Shown here: positions 22,818-34,582 of the stretch, one piece after another
Layout: each line of letters starts with the position of its first letter
How positions within the stretch are numbered: the stretch's first letter is position 1
Assembly (NCBI GenBank): GCA_020466095.1
Contig: CM035806.1
Coordinates: 144,285,920-144,349,919, forward strand
Direction: 5' to 3'
Source: Chlorops oryzae
Lineage: Eukaryota > Arthropoda > Insecta > Diptera > Chloropidae
Length of the DNA stretch: 64,000 nt
Notes under the pieces: model-generated
Told to the model about the DNA's origin: nothing
Database searches by the model: none
The model's input: the letters and a program-made list of their open reading frames with translations, nothing else
Translations under genes and position numbers: made by a program

Positions 22818-23394
22818 CCCCAGCGGAAAATTATCTCCTGCATGACAAAGTCACCAATGATGTCATCGATGACATATAGGTGACATTGTCATGCATGACA
22901 TCTTGGAGGACATGTCATCGTGGAGGGATGCTGTTCATGTGCTTGACTCTCATTGGCTACTGAAATTTAAATAAGGTTTTAGCGTCAATTGAGCGTTAGC
23001 ATGAAGTGGCGTAGAGGATGAGTGTTCGACTCAGAATCCGAAGATCGCGGGTTCGATCCCTGGCAGAGGCGAACAAAAATTGTTAAAAATAGATTTTTAA
23101 ACATTTTCGAAACATTCAAAGAGAGGGCAAAGAAGAGAAGTTATCAAACTGGTTTCTATAAATTGACATTTAGAGAGAAAAGAGCAATGTGCTGCTCTCA
23201 AATGCTTTTTTCGCCATCGCATCCCCTAGCATAACCAGTGGCATTTTCTAATCTTCCGGTGATAATGTCACCGCTGAAGTCCCTGTCAGCTCCAGTGTAA
23301 ATGTCATAAAAAGTGTCACCGGAAATAGCATGCATTCCGGCTCCGAAGTCACTAGGACATCATCGGGGATGTCCGCGGGACATTTCCCGCTGGG
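22818..23394 (+). mobile_element. CCCAGCGGGAAA-type miniature transposon, copy A
   Basis: A 577-bp element whose left end is CCCAGCGGAAAA and right end is TTTCCCGCTGGG, an inverted pair with one or two mismatches. Subterminal sequence is rich in GATGTCATCGATGACAT-like palindromes. The middle carries a tRNA-like block (23006-23070). Two further copies lie at 35619-36193 (same orientation) and 37329-37901 (inverted). There is no transposase frame. Confidence 0.85.
23006..23070 (+). other. tRNA-like block with RNA polymerase III A and B boxes (copy A)
   Basis: TGGCGTAGAGG fits the A-box consensus and GGTTCGATCCC fits the B box, at normal tRNA spacing. Between them a possible anticodon arm (TTCGA-CTCAGAA-TCCGA, one mismatch) would place CAG as the anticodon (CTTAGAA, i.e. 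TAG, in the 37-kb copy). No matching acceptor stem is evident, so this is a tRNA-derived fragment rather than a functional tRNA. Confidence 0.65.
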
Positions 23395-24018
23395 TCAGTG
23401 CACAAACTCAAAGGCGTGTGTGTTTGTGTAAGTGTTGCAATTTAATAAATGAAATAAGCGCTTGCACATTTGTGTCCTGTCAAAAGAAAAGCCTTCGTCA
23501 TATAGGCATGCAAATTCATTACATTTTATAAATCTCTTGGCAAATATTGTGAAGTCCATACACAAACATTGTCATTGTTATACTTTCCTTTTTCATTTTT
23601 ATTTTCAATTTGATTTTTCTCCTTTCTTTTGAAATATTTTCCTTATATATCAATTTTTTTTTTTTTTTAAAGGGAAATTAAAATGAATTTTTTTTGTTCT
23701 TAACCACGCTGTCTGATTTCTGATGCCTCTCAGAATGCTCGAAAATAGTTTATCTATGGTCATGACTCATGGAAGTATTCAGGTGTCAAATTCAGAGCGA
23801 AGTCTTTTTCTTTTCATTTTGCCTTTAGTTTGCAATGAAAATATTTTTTATTATTTAAAAAAGTTTTTTGTTCAAAAACCATCCGCATTTTGGCTCATAT
23901 GTATCCTTTTTTTTTTTATTTGATTCTCAGTTTTCTGCATAAATCTTCAACCTTTATTTTTTGAGAACCTACTCTGGCGTAATGGGACGAGGGGAGGTAA
24001 TGTCCCTTCAGGGAGAAC
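23395..24018. other. Non-genic AT-rich DNA
   Basis: Contains a T homopolymer around 23657 and short unlikely frames. Nothing else was recognised. Confidence 0.5.
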
Positions 24019-24285
24019 ATGGGGGCCTTTTTTGAGTTAAACTCGACCTTCTTTATAAAGACTCCACGTAGAGAGGAAGGTTCGAAGGTTCACAAGGTTC
24101 GAAATATACCCAAATATAATTCTTTTTTAAAAGGACGACCAAAACAAAGATGGCTAGACATTTTGAAAAGGGACCTCCAAGCAACGGATCTAAGAATCGA
24201 GGATGCAGTGGATAGAAGGAAATGGAGAAAAAATTCAAAACATGCGGACCCCGGTATAAGCCGGGAAAGAACACGCTAGAAGAAG
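24019..24285 (+). pseudogene. C-terminal reverse-transcriptase fragment of a non-LTR retrotransposon
   Basis: The frame contains KGRPKQRWLDILKRDLQ followed by VDRRKWRKNSKHADPG and a stop. GRPxxRWxDxxxxDL...DRxKWR is the typical C-terminal signature of several LINE clades (RTE/CR1/LOA-like). The stop is followed by an AGAAGAAGAAAGAG tail. This is a 5'-truncated relic of well under 300 bp with no catalytic domain. The clade is not assignable from this piece. Confidence 0.7.
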
Positions 24286-26877
24286 AAAGAGGAATTCTTT
24301 TTTAATATTCTAGGAAATTTTTCTTTCAAAAAATTGAATTTCAAGTTCCTCTTGATCGTTTCTTTTAAGTTAATGGGTTTTGCCTCATGACGAAATGGAG
24401 CCACTGCGATCAGGACAGATTGACAATTGAACCAATCGGTCTTTTTAATTTATCCAAGCAATTCTTTCGACCTTCTTTATAAAAGAGGGCACATTCAGAT
24501 AAGCCTTGACGAGCCCCAGTTCGTCGTGACTTACGAGGGGCTTATAGAAGACTTTGAGTCTTTTGCTTTAATGGTAGGGCAACACGTTCTCCCATTATAT
24601 GGAATGCGACCACTTCGTCTTCAAGACAAAGTCGGCATTTGGAGTAAAAAGTCATGTGCCTCTTGTGGATGTGGTTTTTTTTTTTTTTTTTTTTTTAAGA
24701 AAAAATGTTTCCTTTTCTTAACTTTAACGATATATCTGAGGTCTTGACTTTATATGTGCTCACATTTAGTTTAGCCTATCTCAGGCTGCTCACATTATTT
24801 TGAGCTGTGGCAATCGAGGTTTTAGGGCCGATGAACTTACACGTGGGTGATGTGAATTATCTTGACTCTTGAGTATGAAGCGAGACAGACCTGATAGATG
24901 GGCGAAATAAAGAAGTTCTCATATTCCTTTACTTGTACCAAAATGGACGGAACAATTGAGACGGAAAGCTGCTTCCTACACCTCTTAGAGCAGTTGAATG
25001 TGGGCATGGTTAGAATATTATTTAATTCAAAGAAGTGCGCCGCTATCGCTAAGCGTATCTATGACCTCCAGCTGACCACAAAATTCGTAATTTTTCAGAG
25101 TAGTGAAATGTCAGGCTTTCATTTAGAACATATGTAAGATTGGTTGCATGTGGTTTCGGCGTAAAAAAATAGACTATTCTTCTCCTCCTTGTCGTAATAA
25201 TTCACATAATTGAAGCGTGAAACCAATTTTATTTACACAATTAAGAAAGCACCGTCATGAACCCGGAAAGCATGAAAATGCGACCTAAAAAAGCATGAAA
25301 TTGAATGCAGGAAAATTTTGATGCACACGCAAAAGGAGAAGAATGAACATTGCATTAAGGCCAAAGGAAAAAGCTTAATTGATTTGTGGAAAGCTTTTTT
25401 GCTTTTTCAATTTTTTTATATTTTTTTTTTTTCAATTTTTTCAGTCGTGTATGAGAGGGAAAAATGTTATGGAAATTAACTTGAAAAAGTGCCAATGCCA
25501 ATGAAAATGCCTGTCTCACCTCAACGCTCTGCATGCGCACATTCACACACACAGTCTATGTATGTGCCGAGCATCTTCTCATATTCTATTTTCTTGCCTT
25601 TGTTGTTTTTTTTGTTGTTTTTTTTTTTGTTGTTTTTGCTAAATGAATTAATTATTTGCTTTGTCAGTTGTGCTCAGCGTTGTTCCCATTTACTCGTCAA
25701 TGCGTATAAAATTCACTTAAAAATGCGCTTCGCTTCACAAATAAAAAAAAGAAGAAGAAAAAAAAATATTAAAAGTATATAAAAAAAAATTAGAGAAAAA
25801 AAAAAGTACTGCCAACATGGTCGTCGAGATGTTGCAGGGTAACCTTAAATCGGTGCTCCTGCTAGCGCTTCAAAGGGCATAAAACATTAGGAACACACTC
25901 AAATGAGTCAAATAGCGCATCAGGCGGACGATAGAAGGGTGCAAGCACGAAGCTGCCTCAGCAGCATATGGAGCCACATGCTGTAGGTAATACTGCAAAC
26001 TGCACACTACACACTACACACTACATGACGCAGATTTTTGCCTCATGCTACCCTTTTTTTTCGTACTTTTTTAAAAATTCTTTTCATGTTCGTGTGTGTG
26101 TGTGTTTAGTCATTCGACGAGATATTGCGGGCAATATGACTGAAGCGAGAGAGAGAGAGAGAGGGAGTGATGGGAGCGAGCGAGAGCTTCGAACTGCTTG
26201 CGATTCCTTTGCTGCGACTTTGAGAGTTTCTAGATGCACCATAGAAGCTTGTAAATCATTGTTGAACTTTTATTACAAACATAAGCGATTGGCCAAGAGT
26301 AGCTGTGTGTATAGAGGGAAATCCGAATGCCAGTGAAGAGGGCACGGGGGCGGTGAAACGGCTCGTGAAGAACACATTGAAGCTATGCTGCTGCTACTGA
26401 TGTTAACTGAAGTCAGCGGAATTGACAGTTGCAGCGGCATCTCGTCTGTTTTACTGTATCCTTGGTGTGCATCACAGAAAGGAAAAGAGAAGAACTAAAG
26501 AGAAAAAAAAAACAGAGTATATTTCTCGGCGTATGGGAATTTCGAACTGAACATCATTGCATTTTTGCTGGCAGTGCCTTGAAGCGATTTTCTCAGACTA
26601 TTTTATGGAATTTTCTACTCGTTTAGCATGTTCATGTGACCTTAAAAATAAATTCAATTCGGCGATACGACAAAATTTCAATAGAAAATGGCATCAAAAA
26701 TTTCCCAAAAATTCAACACTTAAACTTCATTCTCTCTGCCCATCTCTGCCCCGAATTCGACACACCAAACACACTCGAAAAATGTCATACGTATTAACGA
26801 TTGTTTCCAGCTCAGCATATTAATGGGGTACTTGAGAAATATATCGAATTTTAACTTACAGTGAGGGCTCAATAACA

Positions 26878-27069
26878 ATGTCGTTTGAAAGTCTCCCCGC
26901 CAACTGTGATAATCCATATAAAGGCATTCACAAAGAACGTGTTTGTGATAAATTACAAGGAATTATTGAAAAAATAAAACAAAGAAAATCTTTAAAGAAT
27001 TTATGGTCTCACATGACAGTGGTGGCAAAAACCACCAAACTTTTCAAAACTTTGGAATATCTAATGTAA
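26878..27069 (+). CDS. Short open frame of unknown status
   Basis: A 63-residue frame beginning MSFESLPANCDNPYKG and followed by a Lys-rich amphipathic stretch (LQGIIEKIKQRKSLKNLW). Its composition is more protein-like than its neighbours. GTAAGC, a possible splice donor, overlaps its end at about 27066. No domain, upstream exon or matching downstream exon is recognised. It may be a chance frame or a transposon relic. Confidence 0.2.
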   Translation: MSFESLPANCDNPYKGIHKERVCDKLQGIIEKIKQRKSLKNLWSHMTVVAKTTKLFKTLEYLM

Positions 27070-27696
27070 GCACAAAAAAAAAAAAATAAAAAAATTAAAA
27101 TTATTTCATGCTACATGCATTTATATATGTATGTATATTTATATTTTGTTCATGATAATTTTTATGGGTTCTTTGAACGCCACCACTGTTCGCCACAGTG
27201 TATCGAAGAAGCCAATAAATCTTCGCCTAAATTGCGACTAATGCTATTTTACGCGAGCGCGAACTTGCGCCGACCATGTCGATGTCGAACTCGTTGAAAT
27301 GCTTTCGCTATTTGAAATCACATTACGGCATCCGGAGTGAAGCTGTGAGAACTACGAGCCATCGCTGGGTGCCAATATCCTTCTGCATTTGAGTGTTTAG
27401 CTGAGTGTCTGCTGGAGTCGGAGTCGGAGTTGGAGTCGTAGTCGCTTGCTGGGCGATGATGTGCTCAGTATGAAAGTGTAAATGCGAAACGATACTTTTT
27501 TTATGGGTTAAATGTTCAAGTCGAATCGAAATCGGTGCCAAATTCAATGTGTAGCAAGATTTCTTGGTGCTTTTTTTTGTTGTTATTGCTATAGCTCACG
27601 TTGTTGTTGGTTTTTTTGTTGTTTTTGTTTTTTCTTGTTTAACTATACATACGTATGTAGAAAGATAGAAGAGGACAGAGAGGGAGAGATATAGAT

Positions 27697-27766
<70 letters not shown>

Positions 27767-27822
27767 AGGGAGAGGGAGAGAGAGAGAGAGCGAGCGGGAG
27801 GGAGAGAGGAGGCAAAAACAAC
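27697..27822. repeat. (GA)n microsatellite
   Basis: About 125 bp of GA dinucleotides with GCGA interruptions. The Ser-Leu frames of 71-85 residues on the minus strand are translations of this repeat. Confidence 0.95.
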
Positions 27823-29034
27823 GATGATGATATCGAAATGTAACACACACTTTCCCAAGTGTGGTTAACGCGAACTGCTACCGCAGCTAACTTCATCCTG
27901 GAGTTGAAAATAGTATCAAAAGGAACTGGTGTCTTAGGTCGTGGGGTCTTAAGTGGATTTTGAACACAGCATGCGAAAAGTTTCTTCAGTTTTTTGCATA
28001 GATTTGAAAGTTCTTAAAAAAAAAATAAATACAAAAAAAAAAAACAAGAAAAATATATAAATAAATGAATAAAGAAGCAAATGCAATAAAGAAGATAGAA
28101 AGAGAAAACAAAAACCAACCGCTCAGAAGATGGATAGGATCTTTCGTTCGTTCATTCTTTCAACTGCTGCGGTGTCGGGGCTTGTGGTCTTCGCTGAACC
28201 GAACTGAACTGAAGCGCAACTTCATGAAATTCGCATTTTAGTGTTTTTGGCACGTTTTCTCAATATGCGAGTGAAGTTTGCGTTTTTTTTTTGTTTTAAT
28301 TTTTGCATTTGAATTGCTTAAAGTAAAGCAAAGAAAGTGCCAGCGCCTAAAAATACGCAGGTAAATATTCTTGTAAGTCGTTATTTTTTTTTTAGAAATA
28401 ATTTCGCACTTTAAAGTTACTTTTCCCATCGCTGTCTACCCTGCCACGCGCAGAGGCTTCTCGATATTCTCATTACAATATTGTAATGCCCCAAAAAGTA
28501 GGCTTTATTTTGTAAGCCTCGATATGTCGATCATAGCTAGGGCAAAACGGAAATATTTAAATTGAACTCTTAAAGTATGCTCGTGAATATTTGGAATATT
28601 TGTGATCTTTTATAGTTTTGGAAACATCCCAATTTATGCATATATTGTACCTAAAAAATGATATTATGGTAATGTACAGATCATGTGAAAGCCCAAACTA
28701 AGGTTCCGCAGATATTACAGGGCAACAGTTTTGACGTGACCGAATGTTTCGGAGAACAGGACTGCAGTTTCTGAGAGTCCTCGACGAGTACAACAGCGCC
28801 TCATACTTGGTTTAGTCGAATTGGCTGGGAGGTTTTTTTTTAGCGATCTAAAAATAAATTGGCCGAAAACTAAGTTGCCCACTTACTTTTGGCTATATCT
28901 CGTGAACTGTTCAATATTTCTCTTTCCTTTCTATGACCAAGTTGTAGAACTAGACTCAAACAAAATAATTGAAGTACTAACTAGTCCAAAATAACTCCAT
29001 CGAGAAGCTGCAAATTGCAAATATCTTTCTCTTT

Positions 29035-30215
29035 CTCTCTTTTTCTCTCTCTTACTCTCTTTTTCTCTCTTTTTCAGTCTTTTTCAGTCTTTTTCTCTCT
29101 TTTTCTCTCTCTTTCTCTCTCTTTTTCTCTCTCTTTTCTCTCTCTTTCTCTCCTCTTCTTCTCTTTCTCTCTCTCTCTTCTCTCTCTTTTCTCTCTCTTT
29201 CTCTCTTCTTCTCTCTCTTTCTTCTCTTTCTCTCTCTTCTCTCTCTTTCTTCTCTCTCTTTCCTCCTTTCTCTTTCTTTCTCTCTCTCTTTCTCTCCTTT
29301 TCTCTCTCTCTTTTCTCTATTTTTTCTCTCTCTTTCTCTCTCTTTCTCTCTCTCTCTTCTCTCTCTTCTCTTCTCTCTCTTTCTCTCTCTTTCTCTCTTT
29401 TCTCTCTCTTTCCTCTCTTTCTCTCTCTTTTCTCTCTTTTCTCTCTTTCCTTTTCTCTCTTCTTTCTTCTTTCTCTCTCTTTTCTTCTCTCTCTTTCTTC
29501 TCTCTTTTTCTCTCTTTTTCTCTCTTTCTCTCTTCTCTCTTTTTCTCTCTCTTTTCTCTCTTTTTCTCTCTTTTCTCTCTCTTTCTCTCTTCTCTTTCTC
29601 TCTCTTCTTCTCTCTCTTTCTCTCTCTTCTTCTCTTTCTCTTTCTCTCTCTTTTCTCTCTCTTCTTTCTTCCTTCTTCTTTCTTCTCTCTCTTCTCTCTC
29701 TTCTCTCTCTCTCTTTCTCTCTCTCTTCTTTCTCTTCTCTTCTCTTCTCTCTCTCTTTCTTCTCTCCTTTCTTTCTCTTCTCTTTTTTCTCTCTCTTTCT
29801 CTCTTCTCTCTTTTTTTCTCTCTCTTTTCTCTCTCTTTCTCTCTCTTCTTTCTCTCTTCTTTCTCTCTTCTTCTCTTCTCTTTCTTTCTCTCTTCTCTTT
29901 CTCTTCTTCTTTTCTCTCTCTTTCTCTCTCTTTTCTCTCTTTCTCTCTCTCTTCTCTCTCTTTCTCTTCTTCACTTCTCTCTCTCTTCGTCTCTTTTTCT
30001 CTCTCTTTCATTCTCTCTTTCTCTCATCTTTTCATTTATCTCTCTTTCTTTACTTCTTCTTTCTCTTCTTTCATTCCTCTCTTTTCACTCTTTATTTTCT
30101 TCTCTTTTCTTAATCTCATTTTATCTCTTCTCTAATTCTCTCTACTTTTACATCTTCTCATCTTTCTCTTCATCTCAAAATCTTTACTCCTCTCTCTCTT
30201 TCTCTGTCTCAACTT
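29035..30215. repeat. 1.2-kb homopyrimidine tract (TTTCTCTCTC-type)
   Basis: Nearly every base on the + strand is C or T. Between about 29100 and 29970 hardly a purine occurs. It is an irregular mixture of TTTCTCTCTC and CTCTTCTC units and degrades toward the right end with scattered A residues. The long Ser/Leu/Phe frame on the plus strand and the Arg/Glu/Lys frames on the minus strand are artefacts of this composition. Confidence 0.95.
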
Positions 30216-30323
30216 CACTCGACCGTCATTCAAAGCAATATCATACATTTTGCTCGCATGACCACTTTTATACATATATGGCGAACCAATCGATCGAATT
30301 CAGTCAAGAAGATGTTTTATAAC

Positions 30324-30565
30324 CAGGGCTCGGATTTTTTTGACTTTTACAAATTTAAAGCATACTCTATGGGGCAAAAAATTTTCTTATCAACATTTGC
30401 GAGTAAGTTTTGGCGATGTTGAACTTCAAATCGATTATTAACTTCAAAAAAATTCATATGGAAGTTAATAATCGATTTGAATCTTAACTTTATGCGAGTT
30501 GAACAAAAATTTTACTCCATAAAGTATGCTTTAAATTTGTAAAAGTCAACAAAATCCGAGCCCTG
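30324..30565. mobile_element. 242-bp fold-back (near-palindromic) miniature element
   Basis: It begins CAGGGCTCGGATTTT and ends as its reverse complement, AAATCCGAGCCCTG. Inversion continues through GACTTTTACAAATTTAAAG / CTTTAAATTTGTAAAAGTC and inward to AATCGATTATTAACTTC near the centre. The whole element could fold into one hairpin. CAGGG ends are common in hAT-type elements, but no matching 8-bp duplication is visible. Confidence 0.8.
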
Positions 30566-33345
30566 CTCATTGCAAAGGGGTCATTGTCATTTGCGGCTTT
30601 AAAAAGGTCCTTGCTCAAGATGTGTTTCAATGGAAATTTCTACAAGGATTAACGGAGTTCTCACCAAAAGAAATATTCTGCATATTGATTTATATGCATA
30701 TCTTTGAGTGATGAATTTAATTATTTTCTGGTGCCTTAATCAAGCAGTCTTATTAACTGCTCTGTAAAAAATATATAATTTTATTGGTGACTTTTCCCTG
30801 AATTGTTTTCGTCTTTCTATCGAAATATAAATTTTTGTTGATGTTTTTTTTTCTTCCTTCTTTTGAGCAAAATTGCATGAAAATTTTTTCGTCCTGTCGG
30901 TCATTGTTTGCACATGAAAACAATTTGCGCTTTGTGAGACACTTGCATTTTCAGTTTTTCTCCCTTTCTCTTTCAATTAAACGGCGCAATTCATCGGGCG
31001 GAAAATCTGAAAGCACAAATATTGATACCAGGCGACTCGACCAATTAAGCCTTGGGTAAATACGCAAAGCAAGGCAAAGTGCGGCACAGAATGCAACGCG
31101 ATACGAAGGCACAAGAGACACAAATATGACAATCAATAAAACGATTATTTGATATTCGAAAACAAACAAAAAATTAAAAAAGAAAAATTGAAAAATAAAG
31201 AAGTTAAGACAGGACACAGGTGAAAAGAAGAATTTTGGAAATAATATCCGACCAGTGGGGAGGGGAGCGATAAGAAGCCGGCGAAAATGAGTGCAACGAT
31301 CTGACAAGTTAGACAGTCAAAAGAAAAAAATCAGCTATATCTTATGAAGAAATTCGCCTCAATGGTGGAAACGCACGTCATAAATGCCAAGAAGGCATTA
31401 ACGGCAAAAAAGTGAAGCATACATATAGGAGTGTATATGTTGAATGTATCAAAATGATGCGCTGCTGCGAGTATGACCAAAATTCTTTGTTATTGCATTG
31501 AAAGACATTTGTCTTGTTGTTGCTATTTTTGTTGCTGTTCTAATGATTTTTGCTTAGCTTTTAGCAGTCACATTCGAAGCGAACGTGTAGGTATCGTGAC
31601 CGAATCGACAGAGCTGGCCAATCAAATGAGCAAAACCGGTATGAAGCTAACGTTGAATTGACTCATCGAACCCCATTTGTGCTTTGACGTACGCGCGCTG
31701 CACATTCATTTTAGTCAGGAAGCGAGGCAGTCACTAGGCACTTGGTTGCTCTTGTCTATTGTCGATTGTCGGTTGTCATAACATCGTCAATGATGATGAC
31801 TCTGATGCTGATCACGACGATGACGATGACGACTACGATGAGGATGACAGGTAATGACTGACGACAGTTTGATAGACTGCTATTCAATGTGGACATTCGC
31901 TGTTCGTACGATGCATTTTAGCTGACAAAATACATACATACATACATCCAAAGCTCACTGTAAATCCCTTAAAGTACACAGTTATAGAAAAAAACATCAA
32001 CGAAAAAATAGGGAAAAATATGGGGGCACAAATTGCCAACCATTAATGTCGTGACAGCCGCAATTTTCAGTCGTTTCTCGTTCTCAATAGAGGTAGACAA
32101 AATGGAAAATGTACACGGCCATATTTGCATGGCAGTGAGAATGGAACTGCAGCAGCGCGCCGCCATAGGTTCCGCCTTGACGTGGTGGGCGGTGGGTGGT
32201 GTGTTATTGGTGCTGGTCGGGTGGTATCGGGCTTAGCGTCGTCGTCAGCGTTTTAAAGTGGAAGTGTTGACATTCAATGGGCATTTTTGTGGGGTGCCAG
32301 CGTGAAATTGATGTGAAACGATAATTGTAGGTACACAAACGAAAATTGATGTCGCCAGCATACATATGGCGAGTGAGTTGACTCTTATGTATGCTTGTTC
32401 CTCCTGCTCGATTTTGCTCGACTCTTTGCCAGCCTTACTCGTCGTTTTGTCTGTCGTGTGTCTTGCATAAAGAAGAATAAAACGCTTCAAGTTGTTGCCT
32501 CTGCATTACTACTACTGACATGTGCCTGTCAGTTGCGTTTGTCACTCGTTTCGAAGGGATTTCAATTTTTGCACTTGCCCTTGCGCACTCCAATGACAAC
32601 AAGGGCATATAAATCGAACTGTAATACCTTCGTACGTAATGGCTACGAACGGAAGTAGCCATTGAAAGCATTACAAATGGAGTTCGCAGTGAACGAAAAA
32701 AGAAAAGAAAAAAAATAGAAGTAAAGAAAGAAAGTAAGCGAATACCAAGTCATGATGCTGCTAACACATCTCTCTCTCTCTCTCTCTCTCTCTCCATCTC
32801 TCATTCCCTTGAACTCTCTATTTGGGTTATAACTTCAAAGAATTCGCTTTAAAGTATGCTTCTATTTCTACACATTTGCCTGCGAAGTTAAATTGCCGTT
32901 TATGAATTTCAACAAATACCATTTTGCATGTGTGTGCGTGTGTTTGTGTATTGCAGCGGATATGATGAGCGTACAGAAAGAGGAAATAATTTCAGAAATT
33001 CGGTTCACTAAACGGAAATGGCATGCTACCGTCGCTCAGGCTCGATTGGGGCCCCGGTTGACGAAGGACAGCGTGAATTCTATTTCCAATTCGCTGAGCT
33101 CCAATTTGCTGCGGATTTATGCAATTTTATTTTATTTTTTGTTTTAATTTCGCTTCGTTTTTGTGATTTTTTTTTTTTTTTTTTGAATATTTCTTGATTT
33201 ATTGAATCTGCCAACGTACAGTGGAATTTGTCGTGCGAATTGCACAACAAATTCCATAAAAAGAAAACAATTATTTAAAAAAAAAATTTTTTTTTTGTTA
33301 CCAAAAATTCCGAAAATTTGCAAAATCGCGCTCCACTATTTCATG
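30566..33345. other. Non-genic DNA
   Basis: No convincing coding sequence. It contains a GATGACGATGACGA-like stretch near 31790-31850 and a TC microsatellite near 32770-32795. A frame at about 32957-33147 follows a TTGCAG but lacks any domain. Confidence 0.5.
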
Positions 33346-33353
33346 GATTAGGC

Positions 33354-33572
33354 CAGGGGTGGACTGGGGGTCAAAGGCCTCACCGGGAATTTGAAAAAAA
33401 CTGGGACCTAAGAAACAAAACCTTACAACTAAACAAACTGAAAAAATTGGGTTTTAAAGTTCATCTAAAATAAACTTCATACATAAAAAAATAAAAAAAT
33501 AAAAGTCCCTACTCCATGAGTATTGATCCCAGATATAGCGCACTAGGGGCCCATAGGCCCAGTCCGCCCCTG
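33354..33572. mobile_element. 219-bp hAT-like miniature transposon
   Basis: The terminal inverted repeats are CAGGGGTGGACTGGG and CCCAGTCCGCCCCTG (14 of 15 match). They are flanked by GATTAGGC (33346-33353) and GATGAGGC (33573-33580), an 8-bp duplication with one mismatch. CAGGGGTGG ends with 8-bp duplications are characteristic of hAT elements. No coding sequence, so non-autonomous. Confidence 0.85.
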
Positions 33573-34200
33573 GATGAGGCAACAGAAAAGAAATACTTGA
33601 CATGATTTGACGCATGAAGGTCAATATTGAGATGAGACCGAAGATATGGAAAACTCCCAAAAGCCGTAGAAAAGTTGTGTTTAAATGGTAATATTTGGAG
33701 ATGAGTATTTTTAAAATTTATATGAACACTTTTCGGTGCTGAGTTTCGATATTTTCTGTTGTCATTTTCTGTATGTTTGCCCAAAAACTAAATTAAATTA
33801 GTCATTTCTTATGATTTTCTGGAAAAATTCAATGCAAAATGGGCATTCCATCGATTTTCTTACACCGAGAGAAAAAGGTAGTTATATTAACTGAAAAAGC
33901 AGGTTAAAATAACCGAGTTCACCGTTAATTGTTAACTTATCTACAGTAGCGGTCAACTCAACAGTACAAACACAGTCATTAAGGATACATATAACTACCT
34001 GATGGTTGATATAACTGTCTCGCGGTTTAATCAACTGTCACCAGCGACTGGGAAAAAATAATTAATTTTTTGCTTTGACTTTTTTTATCTTCTTTTATTA
34101 ATAATTTTTTTTTTTTTTATTTATTAAATTATTATATTTTTTCTTTATTTATTTTTGTTTCTATTTAAATCTTTTTCTCTTTCATCTCTTTAAATTTTCT

Positions 34201-34270
34201 CGCTTCGGCCGAGCCTTGAACCGCTGACCACCAACTTCGCTGGGCGAACGTCTTAACCATTACGCTAAAC
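34201..34270 (-). other. tRNA-like block 1 inside the 33.9-kb element
   Basis: On the minus strand TAGCGTAATGG resembles an A box and GCGGTTCAAGGCTC resembles a B box, at near-tRNA spacing. An inverted pair TTCGC/GCGAA lies between them, but the loop is too short for a normal anticodon arm. A tRNA-derived, degenerate fragment. Confidence 0.5.
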
Positions 34271-34507
34271 GAACGAATTTAATTTGTTGGTCAAAATGCT
34301 CACTTGAGCTTATGGTTGCTCAGGTTTTGGGGAACGTGCTGAAGGAATTGTTTCACTCCCCAAATTTTTTGCTTGAAAATGAACCATTACAAAAAAAATT
34401 AAATAAATTAAAATCTTAAAAATTAAGGAGAAAATTTTTGTCTTCCAAAACAACTACACTCTGAACAAAAAAAAACTGTAATTAAAAAAAATATTCAGAA
34501 AAATTCC

Positions 34508-34582
34508 CGCCGCCAGCAGGGATAGAACCCCGAAGCTCACGACTGTCGAGTCACAGTTTAAATCACTGGGCTATCGAAACCT
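34508..34582 (-). other. tRNA-like block 2 inside the 33.9-kb element
   Basis: On the minus strand ATAGCCCAGTGATT resembles an A box and GGGTTCTATCCCTG resembles a T arm with B box. GACT/AGTC could pair between them. A weak tRNA-like block, unrelated in sequence to block 1. Confidence 0.5.

Larger units (their letters stand above)
24286..29034. other. Mostly non-genic DNA
   Basis: Contains short frames of uncertain status at 24427-24747 and 24898-25137. A sequence like CGACCTTCTTTATAAA occurs twice (about 24045 and 24468). There are also homopolymers and a GA microsatellite at 27697-27822. No splice-bounded exon with codon bias was recognised, apart from the uncertain frame at 26878. Confidence 0.5.

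Noticed and set aside
23006..23070. Genuine tRNA gene
   Set aside because: No acceptor-stem pairing, an imperfect anticodon arm, and the block repeats inside three transposon copies.
24427..25137. Two plus-strand frames of 106 and 79 residues
   Set aside because: No recognisable domain. They are broken by homopolymers and surrounded by repeat relics; could be transposon debris, but the evidence is too thin to call.
29015..30322. 435-residue plus-strand frame and 296-319-residue minus-strand frames
   Set aside because: Translations of the homopyrimidine tract; Ser/Leu/Phe or Arg/Glu/Lys only.
32957..33147. Possible exon after TTGCAG
   Set aside because: No domain, no clear codon bias and no partner exon; the frame ends in a Phe/Leu-rich AT tail.
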